A stretch of DNA of 64,000 nucleotides from Utricularia gibba (Eukaryota > Streptophyta > Magnoliopsida > Lamiales > Lentibulariaceae), in assembly GCA_002189035.1 (NCBI GenBank), contig CM007989.1, positions 1,736,001 through 1,800,000 of the forward strand. Direction: 5' to 3'. Below, piece by piece: positions 11,701-24,030 of the stretch. Each line of letters opens with the position of its first letter. Within the stretch, counting starts at the first letter, position 1. The position numbers were made by a program, and so were the translations under genes. The notes beneath the pieces were generated by a model that did no database searches, was not told the DNA's origin, and saw only the letters and a program-made list of their open reading frames with translations.

Positions 11701-14700
11701 TTTAAAAAAAAAGGGGCAGAGCTAAAGTTGTACCTGAGCAGGATCAACTATGTTAACACCTTCAAAAACAATTCTTCTGATATTTCTGCACATTGTAAAC
11801 AAAACACATTTCCATAAATGAAAATAGATCATAAATAAAGAATAAAAATTGTAAAGACATGCGTTTGTTCATAAAGATTTGTAAAGAAGGACAAAAAATG
11901 GCAATTGGATGTTTCTATACTGATAGGGTTGACTGCATAAACCCAAAATACAGCCTTACCTTTCTTTGAGTGAAGTTAAGTAACGATCCAAGCACCCTTG
12001 ATGTACTGCATGCCCACAAGAAGAAATATAAATTCCACCATCATTACCAGAGGGGCCCATGTTATCATAATCGGGATGCAGACGAGATTCAAGTTTCATA
12101 AAAGCTGATGGAGTAGTTTTAGGTTCTTCTGGAAGAGTATCTATGTATTTTCCAAGCAACAAATGCTTGGAACAGTTATCAATGGTTTCCACGGTTGAAG
12201 ACTTCTCTGTTGAGCCAGAAAGAGACTCCCTGACCAATAGATATGCGTGCTCTTCCAATTTCTCAATTGGCTGCTCTGATGTCTTCATTTTACTAGTTGA
12301 AGGAAGGTTACTATTCTTAACAGAAGGGAATCGATCATTCGAAAAGTCCATAAAGCTGTTTACTTCAGCAGGCTGACCAGTAGAGGCAAAATCATCTACA
12401 ACAATCTGAACCCAGTCCTCCAACTGATTCAATGTGATCAATTCTGGAGTATCAGAGACAACGGCAGAAGAGGACTCATTACTAAAAGGTGTGTCACAAT
12501 GAGCATGCTCTTCAGATGATAGGTTATGTTGATCCCATGAACGTGGCCCTTGGTCAACAAAACTTGAAATTCTGGATTTCTTTATTATAAGAAAATAGCA
12601 AAACAAAAACATTATAAGCATGGCGGAATAAAGTGCAAACATCATTTAGAAATGTTTCAGCATCGTTGACGGCAGAAGGCAGAGATACCTGAAGGAGAAC
12701 TAAAAATGATACTGGATTGTCAGACTTGTGCTCGTGACAAAGTGAACAGATGACATTAGATTCCAGAGTATCAGGGCCTTGAGGATCATGATTTCCACTA
12801 TCAAACTGGATATCATCCATTTCATCATCTTTGTTTGAAAAGCTCTCTAGAAACTTGGATTGCTGGTTCCTCATGTTTTCCTGCATAAAGTAATCATGAA
12901 AAAATGACAACTACGAAATGGAAAAAGGTGAACATCAACAAAAGGATTTAATAAAAGAGCAAAGTGGGATCTATGTCTTTTTCAGTTCTGCAAAAAAAGG
13001 TTCTCCCAGGCTTCTTCACAAGCATTGTTAATCAACAGTATCCATTATGAAATGAAAAGCATGAGTAACTTAGTCCATCCTATGCCATTGATGGATTACT
13101 TTCTTCAGTGCTCATTGTTCAGGCATGATTCAACCACTAACAAAACATTGGAATATCAGCTGTCAAAAAATCTTTCCCAGGAGAATAAAGCTAAAGCAAG
13201 TTAGAACAAGTGAAATTCTATGAGCCACTGAACACCGCATAACTCATGATATACACATAGAGAAATGCACAAGCAAAGAAGAAAGGCATATATATTAAGG
13301 AATTCGGATGTCTTCACATTCCATGCAAATAACAAATTATAATCTTACCAGTATAGCTGCTTGCCTTTCTCGGGCTTTTGCTTTGCGCATTTCACTCTCA
13401 CTTTTCAAATGATGTGGTTCGGTATCATCAGTTAAACCAGAACCTAAAAATCTAGATACTCCTTGAGGAGAAAGCTTCTGCAGTTTCTCTGCACATGATG
13501 GTTCAAGCTCAGCAAAGGCCCGGATTAAACTTGACACTAAAGTTGCCAAACCTCCAGCTTCCACTACATTCTGTGCATTTTCTTTCCTCACCAACGAGAA
13601 AAGAAGTGACAACATGCTGTGGTCTCCATGCTCACTCATGGATATTTCTTCTGTCGCAAATGCCAAAAATGGAATGGAATCATCAACATAGCATAATTTA
13701 TCGCCTGATTTCTTGTGAAACCGACAAACATCTAGTGAAAGTGATAATAAATGCAGTGCAGTCAAAAGAACACCATCTGGAGCACGTGATGTAGTCGACT
13801 TATCAGTTAAAACTGCATAAAATAGCACTGCACGTATAATTTGTAGAAGGCTTTTACAAGTCGCAATTTTAGCTATTTCACTGAGAGGATGATAGATCTT
13901 GGACCACTTGGGAAGTTGAGTCGTCAAAGCAGAAACATTACAAAACCGTGAGTATCTTTCCAGTGCTACTTGCTGATCCCTTAGGTTCCAGCGAGGATGA
14001 TATAAATCAAGCTCCTTCCATTGTGTCAACCGCAGTTTATATGTGCCCTGTGAAACAAATGAATTTTAGTTGTACCTTCTATAAAATGTTCAATGTGCTC
14101 CCTCCTTAACATTAATGAAAAAAACCTGAGTCATGCCACTTGGACGTGAATATTCAGCCACCCTATCTAATACTTCCTGAAGTTCATCCACCTCTGAAAG
14201 ATCATGGGAAAGCAATTTGACCAATTGACTATGTGTGGCATCTCCTACAGATAGCTTGTAAACTAATTCTCTCAGAAGATACTGTTCTGTTGTTAGCCCA
14301 CAAAACCTTCGTTCCTTTACTATTTGTATAAATAGAGTCAGCATTTCAGTAACCATAATGGGTTCGTGCCTGGATTACAAATTGAGAAAATTGAATGGGA
14401 TTACAAAAAAAAAAATCTCAATATCAAGGTTTCAAGATATAACAAAACAAACATCTCACTTCATACAAGGGAGGAAACATGGACATAAAAAAACCTCAAT
14501 ATCAAGCATTTGTTTATGAGGGAGCAAATATGGGACTAGATATCTTGGATATGAACAGAATAAATTGGGTAACATCTTATAAGAGATACTGCAGCTATAT
14601 TCAGTGTAGATGCTACTGACAACACATCTGAAATTGCAATTCATAACAACGAAGGTAAAATGTTTCCCATCATGTTTGGCCAATGGTTTGTAGTTTCTGT

Positions 14701-17700
14701 TCTTTAAATAAATAATTGTATCTACAGATTCATCAAATCATCAAACAAGATAACGTGTACAAGATATTAAACATTGCTAGTGCATAACAACAGGACACAG
14801 GAAATTTGCCAAAATTGCTGCTGAAGGATGCAATGGCAAGCCAGAAAGCAATATCTAGAAGAATCAACACAGCAGATAACAATATACTTACAGTTCCCCA
14901 AATAAGAAAATATGCTTGAGTTAAAGACGAAATTACATACTCACGAGCATGCCCCAGATTTAGTGCTAGATAACTTGACAATCCAAATCGTTCCAGGATC
15001 CTCAGGACAAAAAGATCAGGTGGAGCTAGAGAAGCACAAACTTGAAGCAAGAAGAGATCAAGCTCTTGACCTTGCTCAGACCTGGAAAAAGAAATATAGA
15101 AAATGAAGTCAAGGTATCAGTAACAGCCAACGAAAAAAATGAGAAATTATAACACTTGTATATATTACGTAGGCCATTTGCAGTGAAAACATACCATCTT
15201 ACTGAACGATACCACTCACTGAATATTATTGGAGTATCTCCATTCCTACGCCACATTCTAGAATGCACCTGTGCACAGAAGACTCTTATTCGCAGTGGGT
15301 GCTCCATCAGAAAGGCAGCAAAGCTGTGTCTGTGGCACCCATTCAGGATCTGTTCAAAAAAATTACATTTTCGACCAAATGACCACTCTGCAGTGCAACT
15401 ATTTACATTTTCACCAAAACATTCTTTAAGAGCCCTTCTCAACATCATTGACAAAAGCTGATGTAATGGAAAGTGCACAGAAATTTCTTGTGAGCTCACG
15501 TCAAACGTGATATCAGGCCAAGTAGATGAATTCAGAATTCGCAAGCCTTCCTCCAGATCTGCATGAATAATTGAGAAAGAATGCTATGGTAAATGAAAAC
15601 AACTGGAAGAGTATCAACTAAAGAATTAAGCATACCTTCAGGTGAAGCAGGTGGCTTAAAAATTGTTGTGCCTTCTCTGAATTTAGACAGTGTTTTCTGA
15701 AGAATGAGAAAATTATTACTGGAGCCATCACTTGCTTTGGAGCCCAATGGAGCAAGCAGGGAGAAAGTACTGTTCACCCCAACCAATTTTCAATTGATTT
15801 CAAGCACTCATATATTAACCAGAAAGCAGAGGGGGGGGTAAAAGTAGCCTTGTTTTCATGACCCACTACTGTATCCCAGTAGTAAAACTCTTAGAACCTT
15901 GTGAGATTCCAAATTGTTCTTGTCTAGGAATGCATTGATCTTCATGATCACGTTTGAAGGTCTTGAAGGAAGTGCCTTCAATTCCGTCATATAGAGGATC
16001 GACTGAAAAAGCCCCAGTCACCAGAAGTAAGAGAATGTTGGAGAGAGAGTGGCATAACACAAAAGGCAGATGCACATTCTCGTTCTCCACCTCAATGTGA
16101 CTTCCAGTTTCTCTCTTCAGAGTGTTCATTCCTTGTACAAAAGCCAAGAGCTTCAACCATTTTCTCACTAATTCTCGCTCCTTATGGAACAAATATTTTG
16201 GTACTGCAGGATGGCTCATTACATATCTAATATCCTCGATCACATGAACAGTAGTATCATACAGGTTTGACCATTTTGCAACCTGTGATGAAATTGAAAT
16301 AATAAGTTTCTGTCCAAGTGAGCGGGGATTTGTTGCACAAAATATTTTTTCATAAAAAAACAGTGAAGATTCCATAATTTTTGTAAACAGCTAAGACTAA
16401 CACTGTTAGGTATAGAAGTCATTGCTACAGTAAGTTCCAAAAGAAGGAAGAAATAGAAACAATATCCACTCCGAACAAATACAGAAATTGCTTGGAAGCC
16501 TTTCAAGATAATCTAGAAGGAAAATTTATAAATACAAACCCAAAAAACTGAAATCCCATAAATATCAGCCACAAACAGATTAACAGCAAATATTTACAGG
16601 GTAACTTGTTGAAGATGCACAGATTTACGCTACTTTCTGAAAACTATTTACCATGTATATCTGCTATGTTATTCACCATTAGCTTGTTAAGGACAAACAA
16701 AGGTCAAGACAAATGCTGACAAATTGCTGCAGAGGTGAACTTAACATAGAAGCAACTCCATGGCAGAAAAAAAAAGGGTGGTTGAGGAAAAAAAAGAGCA
16801 TGCATTTGCATATCAATTGACGATGGTGCAGGAAAATAGCATGTAAGAACCAGAACCTGCAGCCTTCCATCTTCTCCAGCGCATGAATTGAAAATATTTT
16901 CTAAGCATTGGAACAAGGCACCCATTAGATCCATTTCCTCCACTAGTCGAGGCGCAAGGGTGGGCACAGTTAAAATTTGAACTGATAATATTGACAGCAG
17001 TGTACATTTTTTGAAAGCAGCATCACCAGCTTTACTTGCCTCCCCAATAGTTGCATTTACAACACTTGGATAATAAAGTACAAAGACTTTGGCGAACTCA
17101 TACTTGAACGCTGGTTCACCTAACATCTTCAGAAGCAACTCATGTAACTTTCCAAAAACACTAGGACTAAGAAATTTCTCTGCCATCATTAGAATCCCTA
17201 GTAAATCTGCTGATGAATAAACTCGCACAGATATGAAACTGAGCAAACTTTCATGGTGTTTGCAAAAATCTAAAAGCATTTTCACCACATTGGATGTCAG
17301 CTCATCTATAAATTGTAGATATGCATTGCCAGCAGCATTTCTAGGACTATCATTGGAAGCATATTTTGAAAGCACATCCTTCCAGTAATTAAGCAACACA
17401 TCAAGCACCGGTCCCAATGACTCTGCAATGTGTGCGGGAAGTGGTTGAATCTGTTCAGCTCCTTTATGCTTAAAACAAAATCCTTCACGCTTCCAAGCAG
17501 TAATATCCCCACAGTCACAACACCCACCAACTGTGTATATGATGGAGTAGTCATGGTCCTTATGGTCGCCATTTTCAAAACAAGGAACACAAATTGCGCA
17601 TGTTGGATCATGCTCACATGTCCTACACCGGTAAGCTATGTCATTGTCCCCCCAAACAGCCCCACAAACACCACGCTGATCAGAACTAACTTCATTCAGT

Positions 17701-18333
17701 TGTCCTAGAGCCAGCTTTGGATCTTCTTCAAACATCAGCCACTGTAGCCACACCATGCTTTCTCGAAAAACTTCTCTATCAACCTCGTCATCCTCATGAG
17801 GCAGTATGGCGAAAGTCAAATCTTTTACGAGCCATTTGTGGCATTTCACAAAAGAAACCAAATTATATTCTTCTTGAAGCGAAGTATCCCACGAGATCCC
17901 GAGCTGTGACAACCTCTACACAGAAATTCAACTGTAAACTACGCGTACTTGAAAAAATTCTACAACTGATGTTGCGAACCAGTAGAATATAGGATCAACT
18001 GTTTACATCACATTTTCATGACATTACGTTGATCGTTCAAGCAGGTAAATTTCAGAAAGGAATTATTTTTTACGAAAACAAATGATATTCAAGAGCTATG
18101 GAAATTCCAAGTGGATTAAAAACTCTAAATTGACAACAGGAGACGTCAGTTACACCAGACGAATCGGCACTTCTCCCACAGAGGCCTCCATCCTGTTTCT
18201 AATCAGCTACATGATTCAGGGAAAAAAAAAAGCTATTTTTCTGGCGTAGACAACTGAAATGCACCTGAACAATGCGCTTTCGAGGTCGAGGAGACGTAGC
18301 TTCTACGGATTCCGGCGATAAGTCGATCTCCAT
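8730..18333 (-). CDS. PRT6: PRT6-type E3 ubiquitin ligase (N-degron recognin), four 1-base frame breaks
   Basis: Eighteen exons read right to left: 18265-18333, 16857-17915, 15636-16282, 15195-15558, 14941-15081, 14126-14369, 13349-14047, 12689-12880, 11960-12579, 11734-11785, 11031-11655, 10365-10573, 9762-10287, 9574-9678, 9372-9437, 9178-9258, 9012-9080 and 8730-8804. Exon 2 has the UBR box (CGAVWGDNDIAYRCRTCEHD, then CCDCGD). A RING-type region is split over exons 8-11 (CSLCHEH, SSCGHAVHQGCLDRYL, FLCPVCRG). The C-terminus has the conserved CPECGVV / ALCLLCGKLC segment. The product would recognise type-1 basic N-degrons, including those from Cys oxidation of group VII ERFs in oxygen sensing. 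Four single-base losses break the frame at about 15875, 15777, 9933 and 9389. Adding one base at each gives 1948 residues in phase, close to the ~2000 of the family. Confidence 0.92.
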
Positions 18334-18864
18334 CCGTAGCAACCCAGCAATCCAACTGATGCAGGAGAACTTGTTGATCTCACGGCCACGAGTCCCCAGG
18401 GCTGGAGTTCATTACCGCACGACGATCAACATCATGAGATAGAAAATCGCAATCAACAGAAGATACTCTTTCAGAACCCTATGGAAATCGCCAGCTTTTT
18501 GCTGCTTCCAACGCAAATTTCTCCTTCTCACCAGGCGGTTGGGATATCCTACTCGTGAGGAGATTCGGCTTCCATGTCTGCAGCCGAATAGTATCAATGT
18601 GGGCTCAGTTCATTGGGCCTATTAGCTCATGAATCATGGGCCAAAACCCTGGGCCCAAGAGTCAACAAAAGTCGATCCATCTGATCTGGCATTCGACTCA
18701 CTCCGAATTGATGTTCCCAGCGACTGTGCCACGACAAGAGCTCAGAACAGTCAGCTGTAGTTGCGGGCCGGGCCACGTGCTGCTGCAAGAAGGAAAAAGG
18801 TGGTGATAAAAGTATCAGATAATTGGTTTCAGCGGGAGAAGAGAACAGAGCAAATTTTTCAGAG
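18334..18864. promoter_or_regulatory. Shared head-to-head promoter region
   Basis: About 530 bases separate the start codons of the PRT6-like gene (minus) and the small secreted-protein gene (+). This compact interval must hold both 5' leaders and promoters. No clear TATA box was identified on either side. Confidence 0.5.
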
Positions 18865-19401
18865 ATGGGGAAGGCTAGCTGTCGTCTTCTTATTCTTCTT
18901 CTTTTTCTTGTGTTGGGAGCAGCAGCGGCGCATCGGCAGGGACCCGGTTTTCTCTACACAAGAAGCAGGAAAAGATGCTCTCCACAGTACGTTTACGCAC
19001 TGCATCACTTCGATTTGAAACTTCAAGGGCTTAAAGTTGCTTCTTTTTTTATGGTGTTGAAAATAAACAGGTACTGGAGTAGCGAGATAGAGGAGTGGCC
19101 AAGAATGGTGCCCAAGTACTCGACATTGTCAAAGGTGTTCGGGTCCGGGGTATTGGAGCGATACCGGGCCAATATGACGCTCCTGGAGGCCGCTGCAATG
19201 GAGGAAAATGAAGGGGACGATGCGGAGTTCCGGCGATTGTTGAGGGAGTCAGCGGCGGCGCTAGTCAACTCGTACGCCCGGAGTGGTTATCCATACGCCT
19301 CCTGGGAAGTGAAGACTCTGGTGATCCAGGCCTTGGTGTCAAGAAATGCAGCAGGTCATCAGGCCCATCAGTTTCTTGAAGCCAATACGAACTGTGGATA
19401 G
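18865..19401 (+). CDS. Small secreted plant protein of unknown function
   Basis: Two exons, 18865-18986 and 19071-19401, give 150 residues. The ATG at 18865 is followed by a hydrophobic signal peptide (LLILLLFLVLGAAAA). The body has the pattern SPQYWSSEIEEWPRMVP, KVFGSGVLERYRANMTLLEA and a late YARSGYPYASWEVKTLVIQA, which I recognise as a conserved but uncharacterised plant family. There is a potential N-glycosylation site (NMT). The 84-base intron is a multiple of three and has no stop in frame, so intron retention would add 28 residues instead of truncating. Upstream in-frame codons extend to 18823 but lack a better ATG. Confidence 0.75.
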   Translation: MGKASCRLLILLLFLVLGAAAAHRQGPGFLYTRSRKRCSPQYVYALHHFDLKLQGLKVASFFMVLKINRYWSSEIEEWPRMVPKYSTLSKVFGSGVLERYRANMTLLEAAAMEENEGDDAEFRRLLRESAAALVNSYARSGYPYASWEVKTLVIQALVSRNAAGHQAHQFLEANTNCG

Positions 19402-20411
19402 GATGGGGAGTAGAAACATTGAAGAGCTCTTTGTGAGGTCTGCTTCAGCACATGTAACCCCATTCTGCCCTTTCGTAGAAAAAAAGATTGGTTCTTTTAC
19501 CCCATGAGATCAAAAATGAAAAACATCAAGTCTGTTTTCTGTATTTTGGGAACACCTCATCTGAAAGATGGTTTTTGGGACACAGATAAACTTTATACAT
19601 GCAAAATACAAACCACTGAATCATAGAGGTGTTCAGGCAAGAAGATGACACGGCTTCATAGTTGTGCCCCGGAACAAACACTTGGCAGCAGCACCAGCAC
19701 CATTTTGCTGCAGAGGGGCTCAAACACAGCTCTGGGTTCCCTATCAGATCTAAATTTCTTCCAGCACCATTTTGCCGCTTCAGGAAACTAGTGTTGAAAT
19801 GCTGGACCCCTCCAAGGTGAAAACTTGAACTGGGATTTGGCCTCTGATCCTATTTCCTGGAATGGCTTCAGAGAGGAAACTAGGCCAACAATTGACTGCT
19901 CCACTGAGCAGTTTGATTCTGGGCACTAAATATTTCCTGGGCTCTGGACGATTCTCGCAGAAATCGAAGAAAAAACTCTGAATCAAGCTGGGGAATCTCA
20001 GTGATCCTCTCCTCTTCAGTTTTTATTTCACAAAACAAAAACACAAATGAATTCCCTAACTAATTGGTGCTATCAGAAGATACAGGTGGCTAATATCATA
20101 GAACACATTTGCGTTGCAGTATATAGAGTTTAAGTACCCAATTCACCGTTTGTTTAAAGACTGCATCATTCATCTGTAAACACAAAAGCAAAGAAGAAGC
20201 ACGACCAAAAGCTATTCTGATTGTGAGAAAAAAAGAAATCAAATAAAAATACACACACGAAAGCGATAGTAGTACAAGAAAATGGGATACAGCGTTCTCA
20301 CCCGAATCATGTGCAATGGCTTCGTTGAAGGCCCAATTTCAGGCGGATTACAAGATTGGGCCGTTCGGAAAAACTGGGGCGGCAGCGGGCTTAGGAAAAA
20401 AAGAGTACACG
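19402..20411. other. 3' UTR and spacer
   Basis: No credible coding frame. The first part is likely the 3' UTR of the secreted-protein gene. A short duplicated phrase, cagcaccattttgc, occurs near 19692 and 19759. The opposite-strand frames in this stretch have no recognisable domain. Confidence 0.5.
20396..20402 (-). terminator. Pol III terminator of tRNA-Met
   Basis: A run of seven T on the minus strand begins ten bases past the tRNA 3' end, a normal Pol III stop signal. Confidence 0.85.
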
Positions 20412-20496
20412 TGGGGTGAGAGAGGCTCGAACTCTCGACCTCAGGATAACTCAGAAGCTATGAGACCTACGCGCTAGCCAACTGCGCCACCACCCC
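20412..20496 (-). tRNA. trnM-CAT: tRNA-Met (CAT), elongator type, with intron
   Basis: Reading the minus strand gives an 85-base tRNA: acceptor GGGGTGG pairing with the 3' end CTCACCCC plus discriminator A, D-arm GCGCAGTTGGCTAGCGC, anticodon loop CTCATAA interrupted by an 11-base intron (gcttctgagtt) after the base 3' of the anticodon, and T-arm GAGAGTTCGAGCCTCTC. The intron-containing CAT tRNA is characteristic of plant nuclear elongator tRNA-Met. CCA is not encoded, as expected for a nuclear gene. Internal A and B boxes are intact. Confidence 0.95.
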
Positions 20497-20716
20497 GGAT
20501 GTGGATGATGATATTTTATTATTTTATATTATTATACTTTGCAATATTGCACAAGGCATAATGATAAAGCATGGTGGGGTGGGGCGGAGAAATCAAATCC
20601 AGGAGCCTGCCAACTCTACTTTTTTCTTGCGCTTTTCCGTGCTTCTCTTCTCTTTCAGGAAGGGGCGGGCGGTGTGCATTCTCACGCACCACCATTTCAG
20701 GTTGGCGTACGCCACC

Positions 20717-21731
20717 ATGACGCCACCCCTTAGAACCCGCTCCAGGACCCTGCCCCTCAACCTCAACCTCAACCACCCCTTCATCTCCGTCCTTCGCGCC
20801 GCCGCCTTCATTCCAGTCGGAGGACTCGATGCAATCTCGGAGAAGGCTTCGTTCCGCCGGAGCCCCACAAGGGTGTGTCAATTTCAGCGGTTCTCGTTTT
20901 TTAGTTACCAATTTCCCCTTTTTCTCTCTTCTTCCTCTTCTTGCCCGTGATTTTTTTTTTTCGTAGAACACAAAGTTTTTGTTTTGGTGGGGGTTGTTGA
21001 GTAAAAGGGTGTGTAACCCGCAGACGTCATGTTTCACCCACGTCCCTAGCTTTCGTTCTATTTTTGTGCCCGTAAAATGTTCAGAGTTCCCCTGGTAGCT
21101 TGTTTCAACTCTTTCACTATCCCATCTCTCTTTTCTCAAATCGTTACCTTGTTTTCAACATTCTTCCAGTTCAAGAAATGATGCTTTTTGTGTTTTGAAG
21201 CAAAACACGCTTCTGAGTCTTCTTCTTCTTCTTCCTTTTTCCGGTGCACCGAAACCACTTCGCCACAGGAGATTCGTGTGAGAGTTTGAACATGGCTGGG
21301 GCCTGGTGTTTCATTCACTAAATATTATTTTATGGTTGTTGTCTTTTCTTCTTTAATGAGCGCATGGGGTCGTAGTTTGGTACCTGTTTCATCATCTTTT
21401 CATGTCTATCAATTATGAGCAGGAACAACACACTACGAGTCACTACCTGCAGTTCGATCAACCGAAAGCAAAAATGTTCAGCTCAAATCTGTTGTTCTGT
21501 GGCTGCAACTCTACCGCCTTCTGCTGCTGAACTGGAGGACTTTTTCACCCATGCAGAGGCGTCACTACAGTACACTTACGTTGAGAAGTAATAATAATTT
21601 CCTTCTGCCATTCCATCACATATATATTTCTGTAGAGCTTCAAAATATTTTGCCATAGGTACAACTTCAATTTTTCCGAGGGCGTGCCGTTGCCGGAGGG
21701 TCGGTTTGAGTGGGAGGCTGTGAGGCCTTGA
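20717..21731 (+). CDS. KRP/ICK-type cyclin-dependent kinase inhibitor, 5' exon model uncertain
   Basis: The two 3' exons are clear: 21423-21587 and 21659-21731. They encode SAAELEDFFTHAEASLQYTY followed by VEKYNFNFSEGVPLPEGRFE and end at TGA 21729. This matches the conserved C-terminal CDK/cyclin-binding region of plant KRPs (AExEEFF ... EKYNFD ... PLEGRYEW). The likely start is ATG 20717 in a Kozak-like context, with LRTRSRTLPL resembling the VRTRARTLAL motif of the family. A possible middle exon around 21203-21277 encodes a Ser run and CTETTSPQE, like the KRP ETTP motif. I could not join the 5' exons in one phase, so the upstream structure is tentative. KRPs restrain CDK activity in the nucleus and slow cell-cycle entry. 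Confidence 0.65.
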
Positions 21732-24030
21732 GCACCTCCATCTGGAGGTTCTGCTGTAAAACATTGTTTGCTCTTTAGGAATGTACAGAGAAATTGAAAT
21801 GAGAGTAGAGAAGTAGTCACATTTGGGCACTGCTAGTAGTGCTGGTTGGAGAAGTGTATCACTACCTAGTTTAGGCATTAATAAATGTACTCTCCATGTT
21901 TGTAAATTTGGCAGAGAGTTAGAGTGGATGAACGCTACTTCCACTTCATGCTTCCACTTTCCCTTCTTTTTCACCAGGATGCAGTGAAATTTCAACGGAA
22001 GTTGATGCACAACTTGAAACTTCACAGGAATGGAATGGGGGTATCCAAGTGCTTTTTCATTGCACACCTGCTCCTCTTCTATATGTTGTACAGAATCCCA
22101 CTGTGTGGATTCAGGCTTCTGAGACATGTCAGAGAGGAGGGGCCGGGGGAAATTGCCTTTCACTTGATATTTTTGTCGATTATGATAAACTCATGGAGAT
22201 AAAAGCTGCAGAAAAGAAAGAGAATAATCTAAAATATAGACAACATGGCGGCCCACACAGAGGAAGGGAATCAGGTTCACCGGGACCATTGAGCGAGCCA
22301 TCGAATGAACGGCCTCTACATGAGAAACCATCATCTTCGTCTCAGTTTTGCTTCGCAGACAAAGTAGCAAAAATAAATGGTGGTTTACATGGCTGATGTT
22401 CAGGTGAATGAATGTCTGGGACAAATTGCTCACTTGATCTCGTTTGAGGCTTTGAGCTTCACTTCATTCCTGGCTCAGAGCCTTGTGTTGTGTCATGCGA
22501 TGGAATGTGATGATGATGATCATCAATATTGAACACACAAGAACTCTGAAGCTATAAAAGGAAGTAAACATTACAGTCATTCTGGACAAGCTGAGCTTGA
22601 TCATTACATGAAAAGAGAAGCATGAGTCCCCGGAGCTACAGACCGTGCATGATAATAAGGCAAATGCTCCGGCGATCAAGCTTCACAGCAGACCAGTAAC
22701 TCAAACAAGTTTATAGAAAGAAATAAGGCAGACGCTGCGGGTTGACAGGTATAGGAATACCATTCTCTACATGGCGGAGACGCACCCACCACCGTAATCG
22801 TCGGAGAAACTAGCAATGGCCAAACTACTCAGGTTTTGCTGCATATCTGTCTACCAGTAGCAACCCAAACGATGAAGACATACTGTATTATTGTTTGGAA
22901 TTTAGATTTAATTATACCAGAAACACTGAAATTACAATGTTACCCTTCATTAATTTAATTTAATTGTTTTTATTGATTATTTTATTGAAGGCAGCAAGGT
23001 AGTTTTGCAATCAAAATCTGAAAAAAGTATTGAAATTAATGTCAATATATTGCAGAAAAATCATTTTTCTTTAATTTAAATGTTAAAAATAGTAAAATTT
23101 GCCAAAATAGGGTGTTGGGATATTAAATGTATTTTTGGAAAACAATTTGAAATGTTATTGAGAATAATGTAGCGTGGTGTAGATGGATAAAACAAAAGGG
23201 GGTTGCCGTTAGGGGGAGCGTGGGAGATGGAATCCTTGGAATGTCACATGTAATCATGGCCGTGGAGTTGAGCTGTCGCTGTAGAACACGCTCATGGTGC
23301 CAGCCCAGTTGTGGGCGTCGGTTGAGGAAATGAATTGGAATCAAACGGGGATCCATTCATTGATGCCTCCCCTCGGGTCGTGTTCCTCAGATCAGTAGTG
23401 GCTGCTCCAGCTTGCCCACCTTTTGGGTGCCCACCTGCTGCCTGATCTTCGCAATTCAATCGCGGGGTTCGTTCTGCTTGCCTTTTCACAAAGGAATTCG
23501 GAGTCTTTTTGTGTTTGGTAGCCCCAGCCCTGCCTTGTTCAAAATCGAAGTTGCTTTGATTATTGTTGGCGATCGTTGTTGTCGTTAACTAATGCGTGAA
23601 GAATTTTGAGTGGGGTTACTGTTTTGCGTTCCCATCCTCTCCGTCTGTCTCTTTGGTTGAACAATGTCCTGCTGGTCTCACTGATATGACTTAGAAACTT
23701 TCGTTTTTTAAAGAATGTCACTTCTTTGATTTGGCCAAATCCGCCACATAATTTTTCCAATTTCGCTATTCCTCGCTTTTTTTTCAAGATTTTATCTTGT
23801 CTATTTTTTACGCATAGGTGAAGCCTTTTTTCGCAATGAATGTTTAACCCGAAGTACAGAATTGCTGGAGGTTGGGATATCCTCTATTTGAAACGAAATG
23901 CAAACATGTACTTCATTAAATTTCAGATTTGCTGTATTTTTGCTGAGCAATTGACATAGTGCTTTGCTATTTTTTTCACCAACATATGAGATCTTGATCA
24001 AGGTTGTTCAGCCATCTGCTTTGAATTGAA
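21732..24030. other. Spacer with unexplained open frames
   Basis: The 5' part should be KRP 3' UTR. A + strand frame ending near 22396 runs more than 130 codons (containing VVQNPTVWIQASETC and LDIFVDYDKLMEI) and an opposite frame runs from 22163 down to 21576; neither shows a domain I recognise. On the minus strand, 22768-22845 holds a 25-codon frame ending GGGCVSAM. From about 23270 onward the sequence is probably the promoter and 5' leader of the IQD gene. Confidence 0.4.

Noticed and set aside
14941-15081. Donor at gtgagt just before 14941 in PRT6 exon 5
   Set aside because: That donor breaks the phase; gtatgt four bases later joins to HEPIMVTEML in frame and matches the family.
15795-15865. 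Extra intron in PRT6 exon 3
   Set aside because: The sequence in between encodes conserved PRT6 residues (LIYECLKSIENWLG), so two one-base shifts explain it better than splicing.
8730-18333. PRT6-like gene as a pseudogene
   Set aside because: All breaks are single-base losses in short runs, splice sites and coding exons are otherwise perfect, and the same error type occurs in unrelated genes of the window.
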